Notes under the pieces: model-generated | What the model saw: the letters and a program-made list of their open reading frames with translations, nothing else | Told to the model about the DNA's origin: nothing | Database searches by the model: none | Assembly: GCA_014647715.1 (NCBI GenBank) | Contig: BMPS01000013.1 | Coordinates: forward strand, 1 to 64,000 | Reading direction: 5' to 3' | Source of the DNA: Streptomyces cinereus | GTDB taxonomy: Bacteria; Pseudomonadota; Gammaproteobacteria; Pseudomonadales; Moraxellaceae | DNA: 64,000 nt | Made by a program: the position numbers and the translations under genes | In this document: positions 25,351 through 33,309 of the stretch, piece after piece | Layout: each line of letters opens with the position of its first letter | Position numbering within the stretch: the first letter of the stretch is position 1

Positions 25351-26997
25351 ATGTCAACCGATACAAGTGCGAATCGTACATGGCAAACACTGTCTACCCA
25401 GGCAGATAGTATGGCCACGCTTAATCAATTGTTTAGCCAACAATCCAATCGCGGCTCACAGTACCGCGTTGCTGCGTGCGACATGATCATGGATTTTAGT
25501 AAACAAAAAATTGATGCGGCTGTGCTCAGTAATTTAATTACCCTAGCAAATGAGCGTGGGTTAGCGCAAGAAATTCATCGGCTGATGACAGGCGAAATCG
25601 TGAATGATACTGAGCATCGCCCTGCACTGCATACCGCACTAAGACAGCCGCAAGGCGAGCAAGTTTGGGTCGAAGGTATCAATGTCATTGAGCAGGTGCA
25701 TACCAGCTTACAAAAAGCGGAAAAGTTGGTGGAGCGGATTCGTAATGGGGTCTGGCGTGGTTATTATGGTCAGGCAATCACCGATGTCGTGAATATCGGG
25801 GTCGGCGGCTCAGATCTAGGGCCAGTGATGGCAACAACGGCACTAAAAGAATGGACAGATACCCCTATCAGTGTGCATTTTGTCTCCAATATGGATGGCA
25901 CCCAGCTCGATAGTTTGCTTAAGGTATTAAATCCGCAAACCACGCTGTTTATTATCTCGTCGAAATCATTTTCCACCATTGATACGCTGTCCAACGCCAA
26001 GACGGCGATGTCGTGGTTGTTAGCCAGTCATGATAACAAAGCCACTATTTTGCGTCGTCATTTTATTGGGATTTCTACCAAAGCGGATAAGATGTCAGAA
26101 TGGGGTATTCATGTCGATAACCAACTAATGCTCTGGGATTGGGTTGGGGGTCGATTCTCTATGTGGTCAGTGATTGGACTGGCGATTGCCATAAAAATTG
26201 GCATGCACAATTTCTATGAGCTGCTAGCAGGTGCTTATGAGATGGATCGGCATTTTGCCACTGCCGATTTCTCTCAAAACATGCCTGTGTTGTTAGGGCT
26301 ACTCGGTGTTTGGAACAGTACGTTTTTGCACATTAACGCCCATACGGTGTTACCTTATGATGGTCGGTTATCTTTTTTTCCCAACTACTTAACCCAGCTT
26401 GAGATGGAGAGTAACGGTAAATCCGTCAATCGCCAAGGTGAGGCAGTGACTTACAGTACTTGTCCGATCTTGTGGGGCGATATTGGCTCCAATGCCCAGC
26501 ATGCGTTTTATCAGTTGTTGCATCAAGGCACACAGGCAGTCAGTTGTGATTTTATTGCCCCCATCAAACGCTACGCAGATGCCCAAACAATCAATAAAAA
26601 CTTGCTTGAACAGCACGGACTTTCGCTTGCCAACTGCCTAGCGCAAAGCCAAGTACTGGCGTTTGGCAATGCCGCCATCCAAGACAGCAATAATGGTATG
26701 GATAAATTCAAGCATTATCGCGGCAATCAGCCGTCAACGACCATTCTACTCAAACAGCTGACCCCAAGAACGTTAGGGTCACTCATTGCACTGTATGAGC
26801 ACAAAGTATTTGTTATGTCAGTCATTTGGCAGATTAACCCATTTGACCAGTGGGGGGTCGAAGTGGGTAAAGTGATGGCTAATGCCGTCTTTGATGCCTT
26901 AGTATCAACGCAAGAATTATCGCCGCAACAAGCGCAGCCATTTGATAGCTCAACCAATCAGTTGCTAAATACCATTAAAACAACCTTTGCAAGCTGA
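25351..26997 (+). CDS. pgi: Glucose-6-phosphate isomerase
   Basis: Pgi interconverts glucose-6-phosphate and fructose-6-phosphate. The 548-residue protein has the SIS-domain signatures VNIGVGGSDLGPVM and LFIISSKSFSTIDT, the catalytic VGGRFSMWSVIGL, and the C-terminal QWGVEVGK segment with the conserved lysine. It lies 17 bp after galU and 28 bp before the Ugd-like gene. In organisms lacking phosphofructokinase, Pgi works mainly in the gluconeogenic direction to feed hexose-phosphate to sugar-nucleotide synthesis, which suits this context; that role is inferred. Confidence 0.97.
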   Translation: MSTDTSANRTWQTLSTQADSMATLNQLFSQQSNRGSQYRVAACDMIMDFSKQKIDAAVLSNLITLANERGLAQEIHRLMTGEIVNDTEHRPALHTALRQPQGEQVWVEGINVIEQVHTSLQKAEKLVERIRNGVWRGYYGQAITDVVNIGVGGSDLGPVMATTALKEWTDTPISVHFVSNMDGTQLDSLLKVLNPQTTLFIISSKSFSTIDTLSNAKTAMSWLLASHDNKATILRRHFIGISTKADKMSEWGIHVDNQLMLWDWVGGRFSMWSVIGLAIAIKIGMHNFYELLAGAYEMDRHFATADFSQNMPVLLGLLGVWNSTFLHINAHTVLPYDGRLSFFPNYLTQLEMESNGKSVNRQGEAVTYSTCPILWGDIGSNAQHAFYQLLHQGTQAVSCDFIAPIKRYADAQTINKNLLEQHGLSLANCLAQSQVLAFGNAAIQDSNNGMDKFKHYRGNQPSTTILLKQLTPRTLGSLIALYEHKVFVMSVIWQINPFDQWGVEVGKVMANAVFDALVSTQELSPQQAQPFDSSTNQLLNTIKTTFAS

Positions 26998-27025
26998 TGA
27001 TGGATAGGGATAAAAGAAGAAAACA

Positions 27026-28288
27026 ATGACAAAAACTGTATATGTAATTGGCAGTACCAATGAATCCATCAATGCTTGTATTTTGCTTGCCACCCTTGAA
27101 TACCAAGTCAGGCTATTGACCGATGACGATAGCCTTCAGCAGGTCATGAATGATTACCAGTTTGATCGGCAGATGGTGCTACTGTGGCAGTTGTACCAAT
27201 CTCAAGGCAACATCATTACCCAGCCTTTGCCAACCCATGATTTTTCAGCCTATGTCAACGCAGATGATATTTGGTTGTTTGTCGATGGCGTATCAGCGCA
27301 GGCACTTGACCAATTTGGCTCATTTCATTTTAACCCAACGACCCAGATTATCATCAGCGGTGTCAAAGCCATGGGTGAGATTGAACAATTCGCGCGCAAA
27401 TTGACGACTACTTGGGTGTATTATCTTCCCTTTATTTTTATGAAAGATGGGGCGAATTTTAGTTCTTTTTTCCAAGCCGATTTGGCACTGATTGGTGAAA
27501 AAACGCAAGGCAGTAGCGCGCACAACAACATTTTGCTGTTTTTTATTGAAAAAAGTGACAAGCACTTTATTACCGATATCAAAACGGCAGAATTTGCGCG
27601 CAGTAGTATCATGGGAATGCTAGCAACACGCTTGTCTTTCATGAATGAAATGGCGCGTCTCGCTGCCAGTGAACAGGTCAATATCAAACAAGTTGAGCAA
27701 ATCCTTGGGCTGGATAAACGCATTGGTAAAGATTATCTCAAAGCAGGTTGGGGATTTGGTGGCAAGTCATTACCGCTAGAATTGGATTTTTTGATTGATG
27801 GTTTTAAGCACAATCAAGTAGAGACGTCGCTGCTCGAGGCGGTAAAATCCATTAATGAAGACCAAAAAGAACTGATTTTCCGTGAATTTTGGCAATATTT
27901 TGATGGCTTTATCGAAAATAAAACGGTGATGATTTGGGGCTCAGGCTATCGTAATGGTACGGGACGCACCACCCATTCAGCATTCCACCCACTCATTAAA
28001 TTATTATGGTCATACAATATCAAGACGATTGTGTATGCCAACAATACCAAAGAAGAATTGTTAGAGTTATACGGTAATCATCCGCTGTTTTCATTGACCG
28101 ACGATGCCTATGCGCCGCTTACGCAAGTGCAAGCGTTGTTTATTGTCAATTGGTCGCTACCGATCAAGCCGGATATCAATCGTTTAAATAACATTGCATT
28201 ACCCATTTTTGATGCAAAAAATACGTTAACCGAACCACAAATTCAGCAGCTCGTTGGTTTTTATACGGGTATAGGCTGTAAAAAATAG
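27026..28288 (+). CDS. UDP-glucose 6-dehydrogenase-like protein lacking catalytic residues
   Basis: The 420-residue protein has the overall shape of the UDP-glucose/GDP-mannose dehydrogenase family, best seen in ATRLSFMNEMARLA, LDKRIGKDY and GFGG. The key positions differ from active enzymes. The family lysine is R192 and the neighbouring asparagine is M196. The catalytic cysteine of the GFGGSCFPKD motif is S248, in GFGGKSLPLE. The NAD Rossmann GxGxxG is VIGSTNESINA, and the PEFLREG motif is unrecognisable. The frame is intact and packed between pgi and galE, so it is kept under selection or recently altered. It may be a regulatory pseudoenzyme or a dehydrogenase of changed chemistry; I cannot say which. 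Confidence 0.8.
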   Translation: MTKTVYVIGSTNESINACILLATLEYQVRLLTDDDSLQQVMNDYQFDRQMVLLWQLYQSQGNIITQPLPTHDFSAYVNADDIWLFVDGVSAQALDQFGSFHFNPTTQIIISGVKAMGEIEQFARKLTTTWVYYLPFIFMKDGANFSSFFQADLALIGEKTQGSSAHNNILLFFIEKSDKHFITDIKTAEFARSSIMGMLATRLSFMNEMARLAASEQVNIKQVEQILGLDKRIGKDYLKAGWGFGGKSLPLELDFLIDGFKHNQVETSLLEAVKSINEDQKELIFREFWQYFDGFIENKTVMIWGSGYRNGTGRTTHSAFHPLIKLLWSYNIKTIVYANNTKEELLELYGNHPLFSLTDDAYAPLTQVQALFIVNWSLPIKPDINRLNNIALPIFDAKNTLTEPQIQQLVGFYTGIGCKK

Positions 28289-28296
28289 GCAAAACA

Positions 28297-29331
28297 ATGA
28301 CCAATCAAAGCAAAAAAATCTTAGTGACTGGCGGTGCAGGCTATATCGGCTCACATACGTTAATTGAGCTAATTGCCGCAGGATTCACCCCTGTGGTGTA
28401 TGATAATTTATCCAATAGTAGCCAGACTTCGCTGGCGCGCGTTCAGCAAATTGTAGGACAATCCATTGAGTTTATCGAAGGCGATATTTTGGACACACAG
28501 CTGCTTGCCAAAACCTTTGCCGCGCATGACTTCACTGCGGTGATTCATTTTGCAGGGCTAAAGGCGGTCGGTGAGTCGGTTGCCAAGCCACTTTGGTATT
28601 ATCAAAACAATGTCGCAGGCACGCTCAATCTACTCGATGCGATGACCAACGCCCAAGTAAAAAACTTGATTTTCTCGTCATCAGCAACCGTGTATGGTGA
28701 CCCAGAAGCCTTGCCGATTGTCGAATCCTCACCGCGTTCTGCGACCAATCCGTATGGGCAAAGCAAGCTGATGATTGAACATATGCTTGAAGATTTGGCA
28801 AAATCAGATAACCACTGGCAATTAATTTCACTGCGTTATTTTAATCCCATTGGTGCCCACCATACCGGAACCATAGGGGAAAATCCCAATGGCATTCCAA
28901 ACAATTTGATGCCGTATGTCAGCCAAGTGGCAGTGGGTAAGCTGCCGCAGTTAAGCGTATTTGGCAATGATTATGATACCGTGGATGGCACAGGCGTGCG
29001 AGATTATATCCATGTGGTCGATTTGGCAAAAGGGCATGTCGCCGCTTTACAGTATTTGGAACACCAAACCCAGCTCGGATTTGAGCCGATTAACTTGGGT
29101 ACAGGTAAAGGAACATCTGTATTAGAATTGGTCAATGCCTTTATCAAAACCACTGGTCAACCCGTGCCTTATAGCATAGCACCAAGACGATCTGGGGACA
29201 TTGCCAGTTGTTATGCCAGTAGTGATAAAGCCAAGCATCTGTTGGGCTGGCAAGCTGAGTTTGATATCGAGCGTATGTGTACCGACACCTGGCGTTGGCA
29301 AAGCCAAAACCCTAATGGCTATGACGATTAA
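28297..29331 (+). CDS. galE: UDP-glucose 4-epimerase
   Basis: GalE interconverts UDP-glucose and UDP-galactose (or the N-acetyl forms) with bound NAD. The 344-residue extended SDR protein has GGAGYIGSHT near the N-terminus, FSSSATVYGDP with the catalytic serine/threonine region, and the YGQSK motif supplying Tyr and Lys. It begins 8 bp after the preceding gene. By context it completes UDP-sugar supply; whether it prefers Glc/Gal or GlcNAc/GalNAc cannot be read by eye. A terminator follows. Confidence 0.95.
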   Translation: MTNQSKKILVTGGAGYIGSHTLIELIAAGFTPVVYDNLSNSSQTSLARVQQIVGQSIEFIEGDILDTQLLAKTFAAHDFTAVIHFAGLKAVGESVAKPLWYYQNNVAGTLNLLDAMTNAQVKNLIFSSSATVYGDPEALPIVESSPRSATNPYGQSKLMIEHMLEDLAKSDNHWQLISLRYFNPIGAHHTGTIGENPNGIPNNLMPYVSQVAVGKLPQLSVFGNDYDTVDGTGVRDYIHVVDLAKGHVAALQYLEHQTQLGFEPINLGTGKGTSVLELVNAFIKTTGQPVPYSIAPRRSGDIASCYASSDKAKHLLGWQAEFDIERMCTDTWRWQSQNPNGYDD

Positions 29332-29350
29332 GCACCCCTTTAATATTATT

Positions 29351-29370
29351 GAACATTAACGAATATTAAC
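29351..29370. repeat. 10-bp tandem duplication after galE
   Basis: GAACATTAAC and GAATATTAAC (one mismatch) lie in tandem just before the galE terminator. Confidence 0.6.
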
Positions 29371-29394
29371 GACGGTTTTATGACCGTCTTTTTT
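29371..29394 (+). terminator. Intrinsic terminator after galE
   Basis: GACGGT and ACCGTC pair around TTTATG, followed by a run of T residues. Confidence 0.85.
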
Positions 29395-29577
29395 ATGGCT
29401 AGGTTTTATCAAAGATGAGCATTTTTATCATAAAACTTAGCCAAGGTTATGATTTTACTTGACCCTAGGCTTGCTTCAGCGATAATAGGAGATTAGATAA
29501 ATTATGATTTTTAGTTGTTTTCACCCTAGCGATTGTTTAGCGAATTTCTTTTTTCTTATTGTCCCATTGAGCCTGTT

Positions 29578-30537
29578 ATGACTGTTAGCGCACCTGAATT
29601 TATCCATGAAACTGTTTTGCTAAAGGAAACGGTGGCAAGTGTGCTCAATGTAACTGTAGCGGCGCTAGAAACAGGAACCATCAAAAAAACGGGCACCTTT
29701 GTCGATGCGACATTTGGGCGCGGTGGGCACAGCCGATTGCTGTTAACTTATTTGGATAAAGACAGTCGTCTGCTCGTATTTGATAAAGATCCCCAAGCCA
29801 TACAAACGGCGCAAGCATTGGCAGCCAGTGATGCGCGCGTGATAGTGATTCATGATAGTTTTGCCAAGCTACAGGACAATCTGCAGCGATTAGGAATTGA
29901 ACAGGTCGATGGGATTATGGCAGATTTGGGCGTGTCCTCGCCGCAGCTTGATGACGGTAGCCGCGGCTTTAGCTTTATGCGCGATGGCGCGGTGGATATG
30001 CGTATGGATACCACCCGTGGCGAATCGGTCGCCCAATGGTTAAAACGCGTGGATGAAACCGTGCTTGCCGATGTGCTGTATAACTATGGCGAAGAACGAC
30101 ACAGTCGCCGTATTGCAAGGGCGATCAAACAAATGGACCACTATGATTCTACCCTAGCGCTGGCAGAAACCATCAAACAGGCGCATCCCAACTGGCAAAA
30201 AGGCAAGCACCCTGCCACCCAAAGTTTTCAAGCCATGCGTATTTTTATCAATAATGAACTCGGTGATATCGATAGCTTCTTGGATCAATCGCTCATGGCG
30301 CTCAACGTAGGGGGACGCTTGGCGGTGATTAGTTTTCATTCGCTAGAAGACCGCATCATCAAGCAGTTTTTGCAAAAACACAGTAAAGGTCAATATCCTG
30401 AAGATGCCAATTTGCCAATGCCACCCAAACGCCCCAAACTGCTATCTAAACCAGAGCGTGTCGCCCCGTTGGATACGGAAATAAAAACCAACCCGCGAGC
30501 CAGAAGTGCTTGGCTTCGTTCCGCCACCCGACTGTAA
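29578..30537 (+). CDS. rsmH: 16S rRNA (cytosine1402-N4)-methyltransferase RsmH
   Basis: RsmH (MraW) methylates C1402 of 16S rRNA and normally opens the division/cell-wall cluster after mraZ. The protein has 319 residues from the ATG at 29578; a TTG 15 codons earlier opens the frame but lacks family similarity. Signatures are HETVLLKE, the SAM site FVDATFGRGGHSRLLL, DLGVSSPQLDDGSRGFSF with the acidic pair, and the C-terminal SFHSLEDRIIKQF. No mraZ is visible upstream. ftsL follows after a gap with a possible promoter. Confidence 0.96.
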   Translation: MTVSAPEFIHETVLLKETVASVLNVTVAALETGTIKKTGTFVDATFGRGGHSRLLLTYLDKDSRLLVFDKDPQAIQTAQALAASDARVIVIHDSFAKLQDNLQRLGIEQVDGIMADLGVSSPQLDDGSRGFSFMRDGAVDMRMDTTRGESVAQWLKRVDETVLADVLYNYGEERHSRRIARAIKQMDHYDSTLALAETIKQAHPNWQKGKHPATQSFQAMRIFINNELGDIDSFLDQSLMALNVGGRLAVISFHSLEDRIIKQFLQKHSKGQYPEDANLPMPPKRPKLLSKPERVAPLDTEIKTNPRARSAWLRSATRL

Positions 30538-30616
30538 AAGTCGCCGTTTTTGTAACATGATATTTATAACAAACAATAAAAAGCGATTGCATTAACCAAA
30601 CTTAGATGGCTTGCGT

Positions 30617-30622
30617 TATAAT
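30617..30622 (+). promoter_or_regulatory. Candidate -10 element upstream of ftsL
   Basis: TATAAT lies 57 bp before the ftsL start in the rsmH-ftsL spacer. No clear -35 hexamer is visible, so this is a weak promoter call. Confidence 0.35.
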
Positions 30623-30646
30623 GACTTGTTTTATCTTGATACCCTG

Positions 30647-30680
30647 CTCTTCGATATAAAAAGCTCTTTGATATAAAAAT
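30647..30680. repeat. 17-bp tandem duplication running into the ftsL start codon
   Basis: CTCTTCGATATAAAAAG and CTCTTTGATATAAAAAT are adjacent copies with two mismatches. The second copy overlaps the ftsL ATG by two bases, so the whole ribosome-binding region is duplicated. Neither copy contains a good Shine-Dalgarno sequence. Confidence 0.85.
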
Positions 30681-31227
30681 GCCAAAATCTCAGCCCCTGC
30701 CTCCCATGACGAGTGACCCCATGCCGAATGGCCGCGATAATCAAAATTCGCCGAAAAAAACGCGTCTTTTCTCCGCCAAAAATAAAGAAGTTACGGTAAA
30801 AAATAACACGACGATGAAAAGGAATAGTGAAGGCTTGGGTACCAGTATTAGTGAGATGCTCGATACTGAGTATCGCGGCGTTAGTCTATATACGGTTGCG
30901 ATGATGCTATTAGTGATTGCGATTTTGTGGACAGGGGTGAGCGTCGTCGAGCAAATCCAAACTTATCACCAACAATATGGCGAGCTGCAAAAACTCAAAA
31001 AACAATTTCGCCAGCTGCAAATGGAACACCAACGTATGCTGATTGAGCAGCAAACCTTTAGCGCTACCCCGCAAGTGACCAACCGCGCGGTAACTGAACT
31101 CAATATGTTTTACCCTAACTTGTCCGATCGTATGATTATTCACGACAACAAAGTCACGGTATTTACTAGTGACGCCAGTAGCAACGAGTCAAACATTCCA
31201 GCTATCAATCCAGAAACGCAGCATTGA
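30679..31227 (+). CDS. ftsL: Cell division protein FtsL
   Basis: FtsL is a small bitopic protein that forms the FtsQLB complex activating septal FtsWI synthesis. The 182-residue protein has a long basic, Pro/Asn-rich cytoplasmic N-terminus (about residues 1-70), one membrane span (about 74-93, LYTVAMMLLVIAILWTGVSV) and a periplasmic coiled coil (about 98-125) rich in Gln and Leu. E. coli FtsL is about 121 residues, so the cytoplasmic part is unusually long; an internal ATG could give a shorter form (for example MTSDPM at residue 10). Position between rsmH and ftsI supports the call. Confidence 0.88.
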   Translation: MPKSQPLPPMTSDPMPNGRDNQNSPKKTRLFSAKNKEVTVKNNTTMKRNSEGLGTSISEMLDTEYRGVSLYTVAMMLLVIAILWTGVSVVEQIQTYHQQYGELQKLKKQFRQLQMEHQRMLIEQQTFSATPQVTNRAVTELNMFYPNLSDRMIIHDNKVTVFTSDASSNESNIPAINPETQH

Positions 31228-31239
31228 TGAGGCAACCGC

Positions 31240-33309
31240 GTGACTACTCGTAATAAAAAATCGATACCCACCAAAGTTGCCAATGCCATGTCAGGGCGAC
31301 CCACCAAAGTGCCTGTGCTCAAAGTCACTGCCCCTAAAAGAAATGCGTCAAAGCGTCGTAGTGGTGCATCACGCCAAGGCAGTATTGAAGAAGATGCCAT
31401 TCGCTTTAAGTCCATTTGGATAGCGATGGGGCTGGTATTTGTGGCGATTTTTGGACGCTTGGCATACATCCAAGTCATTAATAAGTCCTACTATCAAGAC
31501 AAAGGTAATTCGCTCATTACCACCATCAAAAAAGAGCCGTCTTACCGGGGTATGATCACCGACCGCAATAACATGCCGCTTGCGATTTCAGCGCCATTAA
31601 CCTCTGCGTATTTTAGTCCGCATGATTATGCGGTGGAATACTATGAGCTCAGAGGGCGCCAGCAAGAATTGCAAAAGTCTAAACCGAGTAAATCAGTCAG
31701 TCGTGAGCTTGAGCGGGTTGCAAAACGCTTGCAGAACATGGACTTAGCGAAACTTTCGGCATTGACAGGCATTAGCGTCAGCGAATTTAAAAATGCGGTA
31801 CGTATCAATGACAACATCAACTTGGCCGATAAAGAGGCGGTAAAAGCTGTATTGCCCACAGGCGCAGGGTCGCATTATTTTCCATTGATGAAAAATGTGC
31901 AACCTGAAGCAGCACAGCCGCTCATCGATGCCGATTTTGCTGGGGTCAGTACCGACACGTTTTATCAGCGCTACTATCCACAGCCACAGCCGAATGCCCA
32001 ATTATTAGGCTTTATGGCGCGTACCAACATGACAGATGGCACGCATTATCAAGGGCAAGCTGGGGTAGAGCGTGTATTTAATGACATGCTATCGGGCAAA
32101 GATGGCGAAGTTATGGTCATGCGTGATGCCAAAAACAACAGCATTAAAGAAATCGAACAAGTCAAACCTGAAGTCGCTGGTAAGGATTTACAATTAACCG
32201 TTGATTCACGGCTACAATATATCTTGTACCAAGAACTTGAAAAAGTCGGACGCGTGCAGCAAGCGCGCTGGGCAGCGGGTATGATTGTTGATGTCAACTC
32301 GGGCGAAGTGATGGCGATGTCCAACTGGCCGTCGTTTAACGCCAATGACTTAAATAGCTTATCCAATGAAAACCAGCGTAACCATGCCTTGATGGATGTA
32401 TTTGAACCCGGTTCGGTGATGAAACCCATCACCGTTGCCACGGGCTTAAAGTCAGGACAATACAATGCCAACTCACTGGTTAATACCAGTCCAGGGAGCA
32501 TGGTGGTGCAAGGGCATACTATTCGTGACCATGGCAATTTAGGCACCATTAGTCTGCGTACCCTACTGCAAAAATCGAGTAATATCGGCTCGGCAAAAAT
32601 CGCCCTTTCTTTGCCTGCCACCGCGATGAGTGATACGCAAAAAGCCTTTGGGTTTGGCGCAAAAACCAACCTAAAATTACCCGGTGAATCTGCAGGTCTA
32701 GTGCCAACGCCTGAGCAAAATGAAATCGCACGCCGCGCAACTGTGTCGTACGGTTACGGTCTACAAGTCACGCTAGCGCAGCTTGCGCAGGCTTACAGTG
32801 TGCTAGGTGCAGGGGGCGTAATGCATCCATTGACGCTCCTTAAAAGTACCCGTGATAACGCGCTCAATAGCAGTAGTACCAATAATGTCTCCGTCCCTTT
32901 TGCCAAACCTGCCGCCAAGCAAGTCATCAAAACCAGCGATGCACTTACCATTGTCGATATGATGACGTCAGTCACTGAGCCTGGCGGTACGGCAACCTTA
33001 GCCGCTATCGATGGCTATCGTGTGGCGGGTAAAACCGGTACGGCAAGACGCACCAATCCCAAAGGCGGTTATTACAATGACCAATACCGCACCGCGTTTG
33101 TCGGTATTGCCCCTGCTTCCAACCCACGTTTTGTGGTCGCCATCATGGTTGAAGACCCGCGTGTTAACAAATTTGGTGGTTTGGTTGCAGCACCCGTGTT
33201 CCGCAGTGTGATGAAAGAAGCCTTGCGTTTGTACAATGTGCCGTTTGACAAGCCGCTATCGGGTAAAGAAACCACTACCACCAGCATCGAAAGTGTCAAT
33301 GACTTATAA
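31240..33309 (+). CDS. ftsI: Septal peptidoglycan transpeptidase FtsI (PBP3)
   Basis: FtsI is the division-specific class B penicillin-binding protein. The start is GTG with TGATGAGG upstream. The 689-residue protein has a basic cytoplasmic N-terminus (about 65 residues), one membrane anchor (about 68-85), and a pedestal/dimerisation domain with the AGVERVFNDMLSGKDG loop. The transpeptidase domain has all three active-site motifs: SVMK in EPGSVMKPITV, SSN in KSSNIGSAK, and KTGT in GKTGTARR. At 689 residues it is longer than E. coli FtsI (588), mostly at the N-terminus and in the pedestal domain. Confidence 0.97.
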   Translation: MTTRNKKSIPTKVANAMSGRPTKVPVLKVTAPKRNASKRRSGASRQGSIEEDAIRFKSIWIAMGLVFVAIFGRLAYIQVINKSYYQDKGNSLITTIKKEPSYRGMITDRNNMPLAISAPLTSAYFSPHDYAVEYYELRGRQQELQKSKPSKSVSRELERVAKRLQNMDLAKLSALTGISVSEFKNAVRINDNINLADKEAVKAVLPTGAGSHYFPLMKNVQPEAAQPLIDADFAGVSTDTFYQRYYPQPQPNAQLLGFMARTNMTDGTHYQGQAGVERVFNDMLSGKDGEVMVMRDAKNNSIKEIEQVKPEVAGKDLQLTVDSRLQYILYQELEKVGRVQQARWAAGMIVDVNSGEVMAMSNWPSFNANDLNSLSNENQRNHALMDVFEPGSVMKPITVATGLKSGQYNANSLVNTSPGSMVVQGHTIRDHGNLGTISLRTLLQKSSNIGSAKIALSLPATAMSDTQKAFGFGAKTNLKLPGESAGLVPTPEQNEIARRATVSYGYGLQVTLAQLAQAYSVLGAGGVMHPLTLLKSTRDNALNSSSTNNVSVPFAKPAAKQVIKTSDALTIVDMMTSVTEPGGTATLAAIDGYRVAGKTGTARRTNPKGGYYNDQYRTAFVGIAPASNPRFVVAIMVEDPRVNKFGGLVAAPVFRSVMKEALRLYNVPFDKPLSGKETTTTSIESVNDL

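Noticed and set aside
32049-32669. 206-codon frame antisense to ftsI
   Set aside because: It lies wholly inside the ftsI transpeptidase-coding region, whose SxxK, SxN and KTG motifs are intact.
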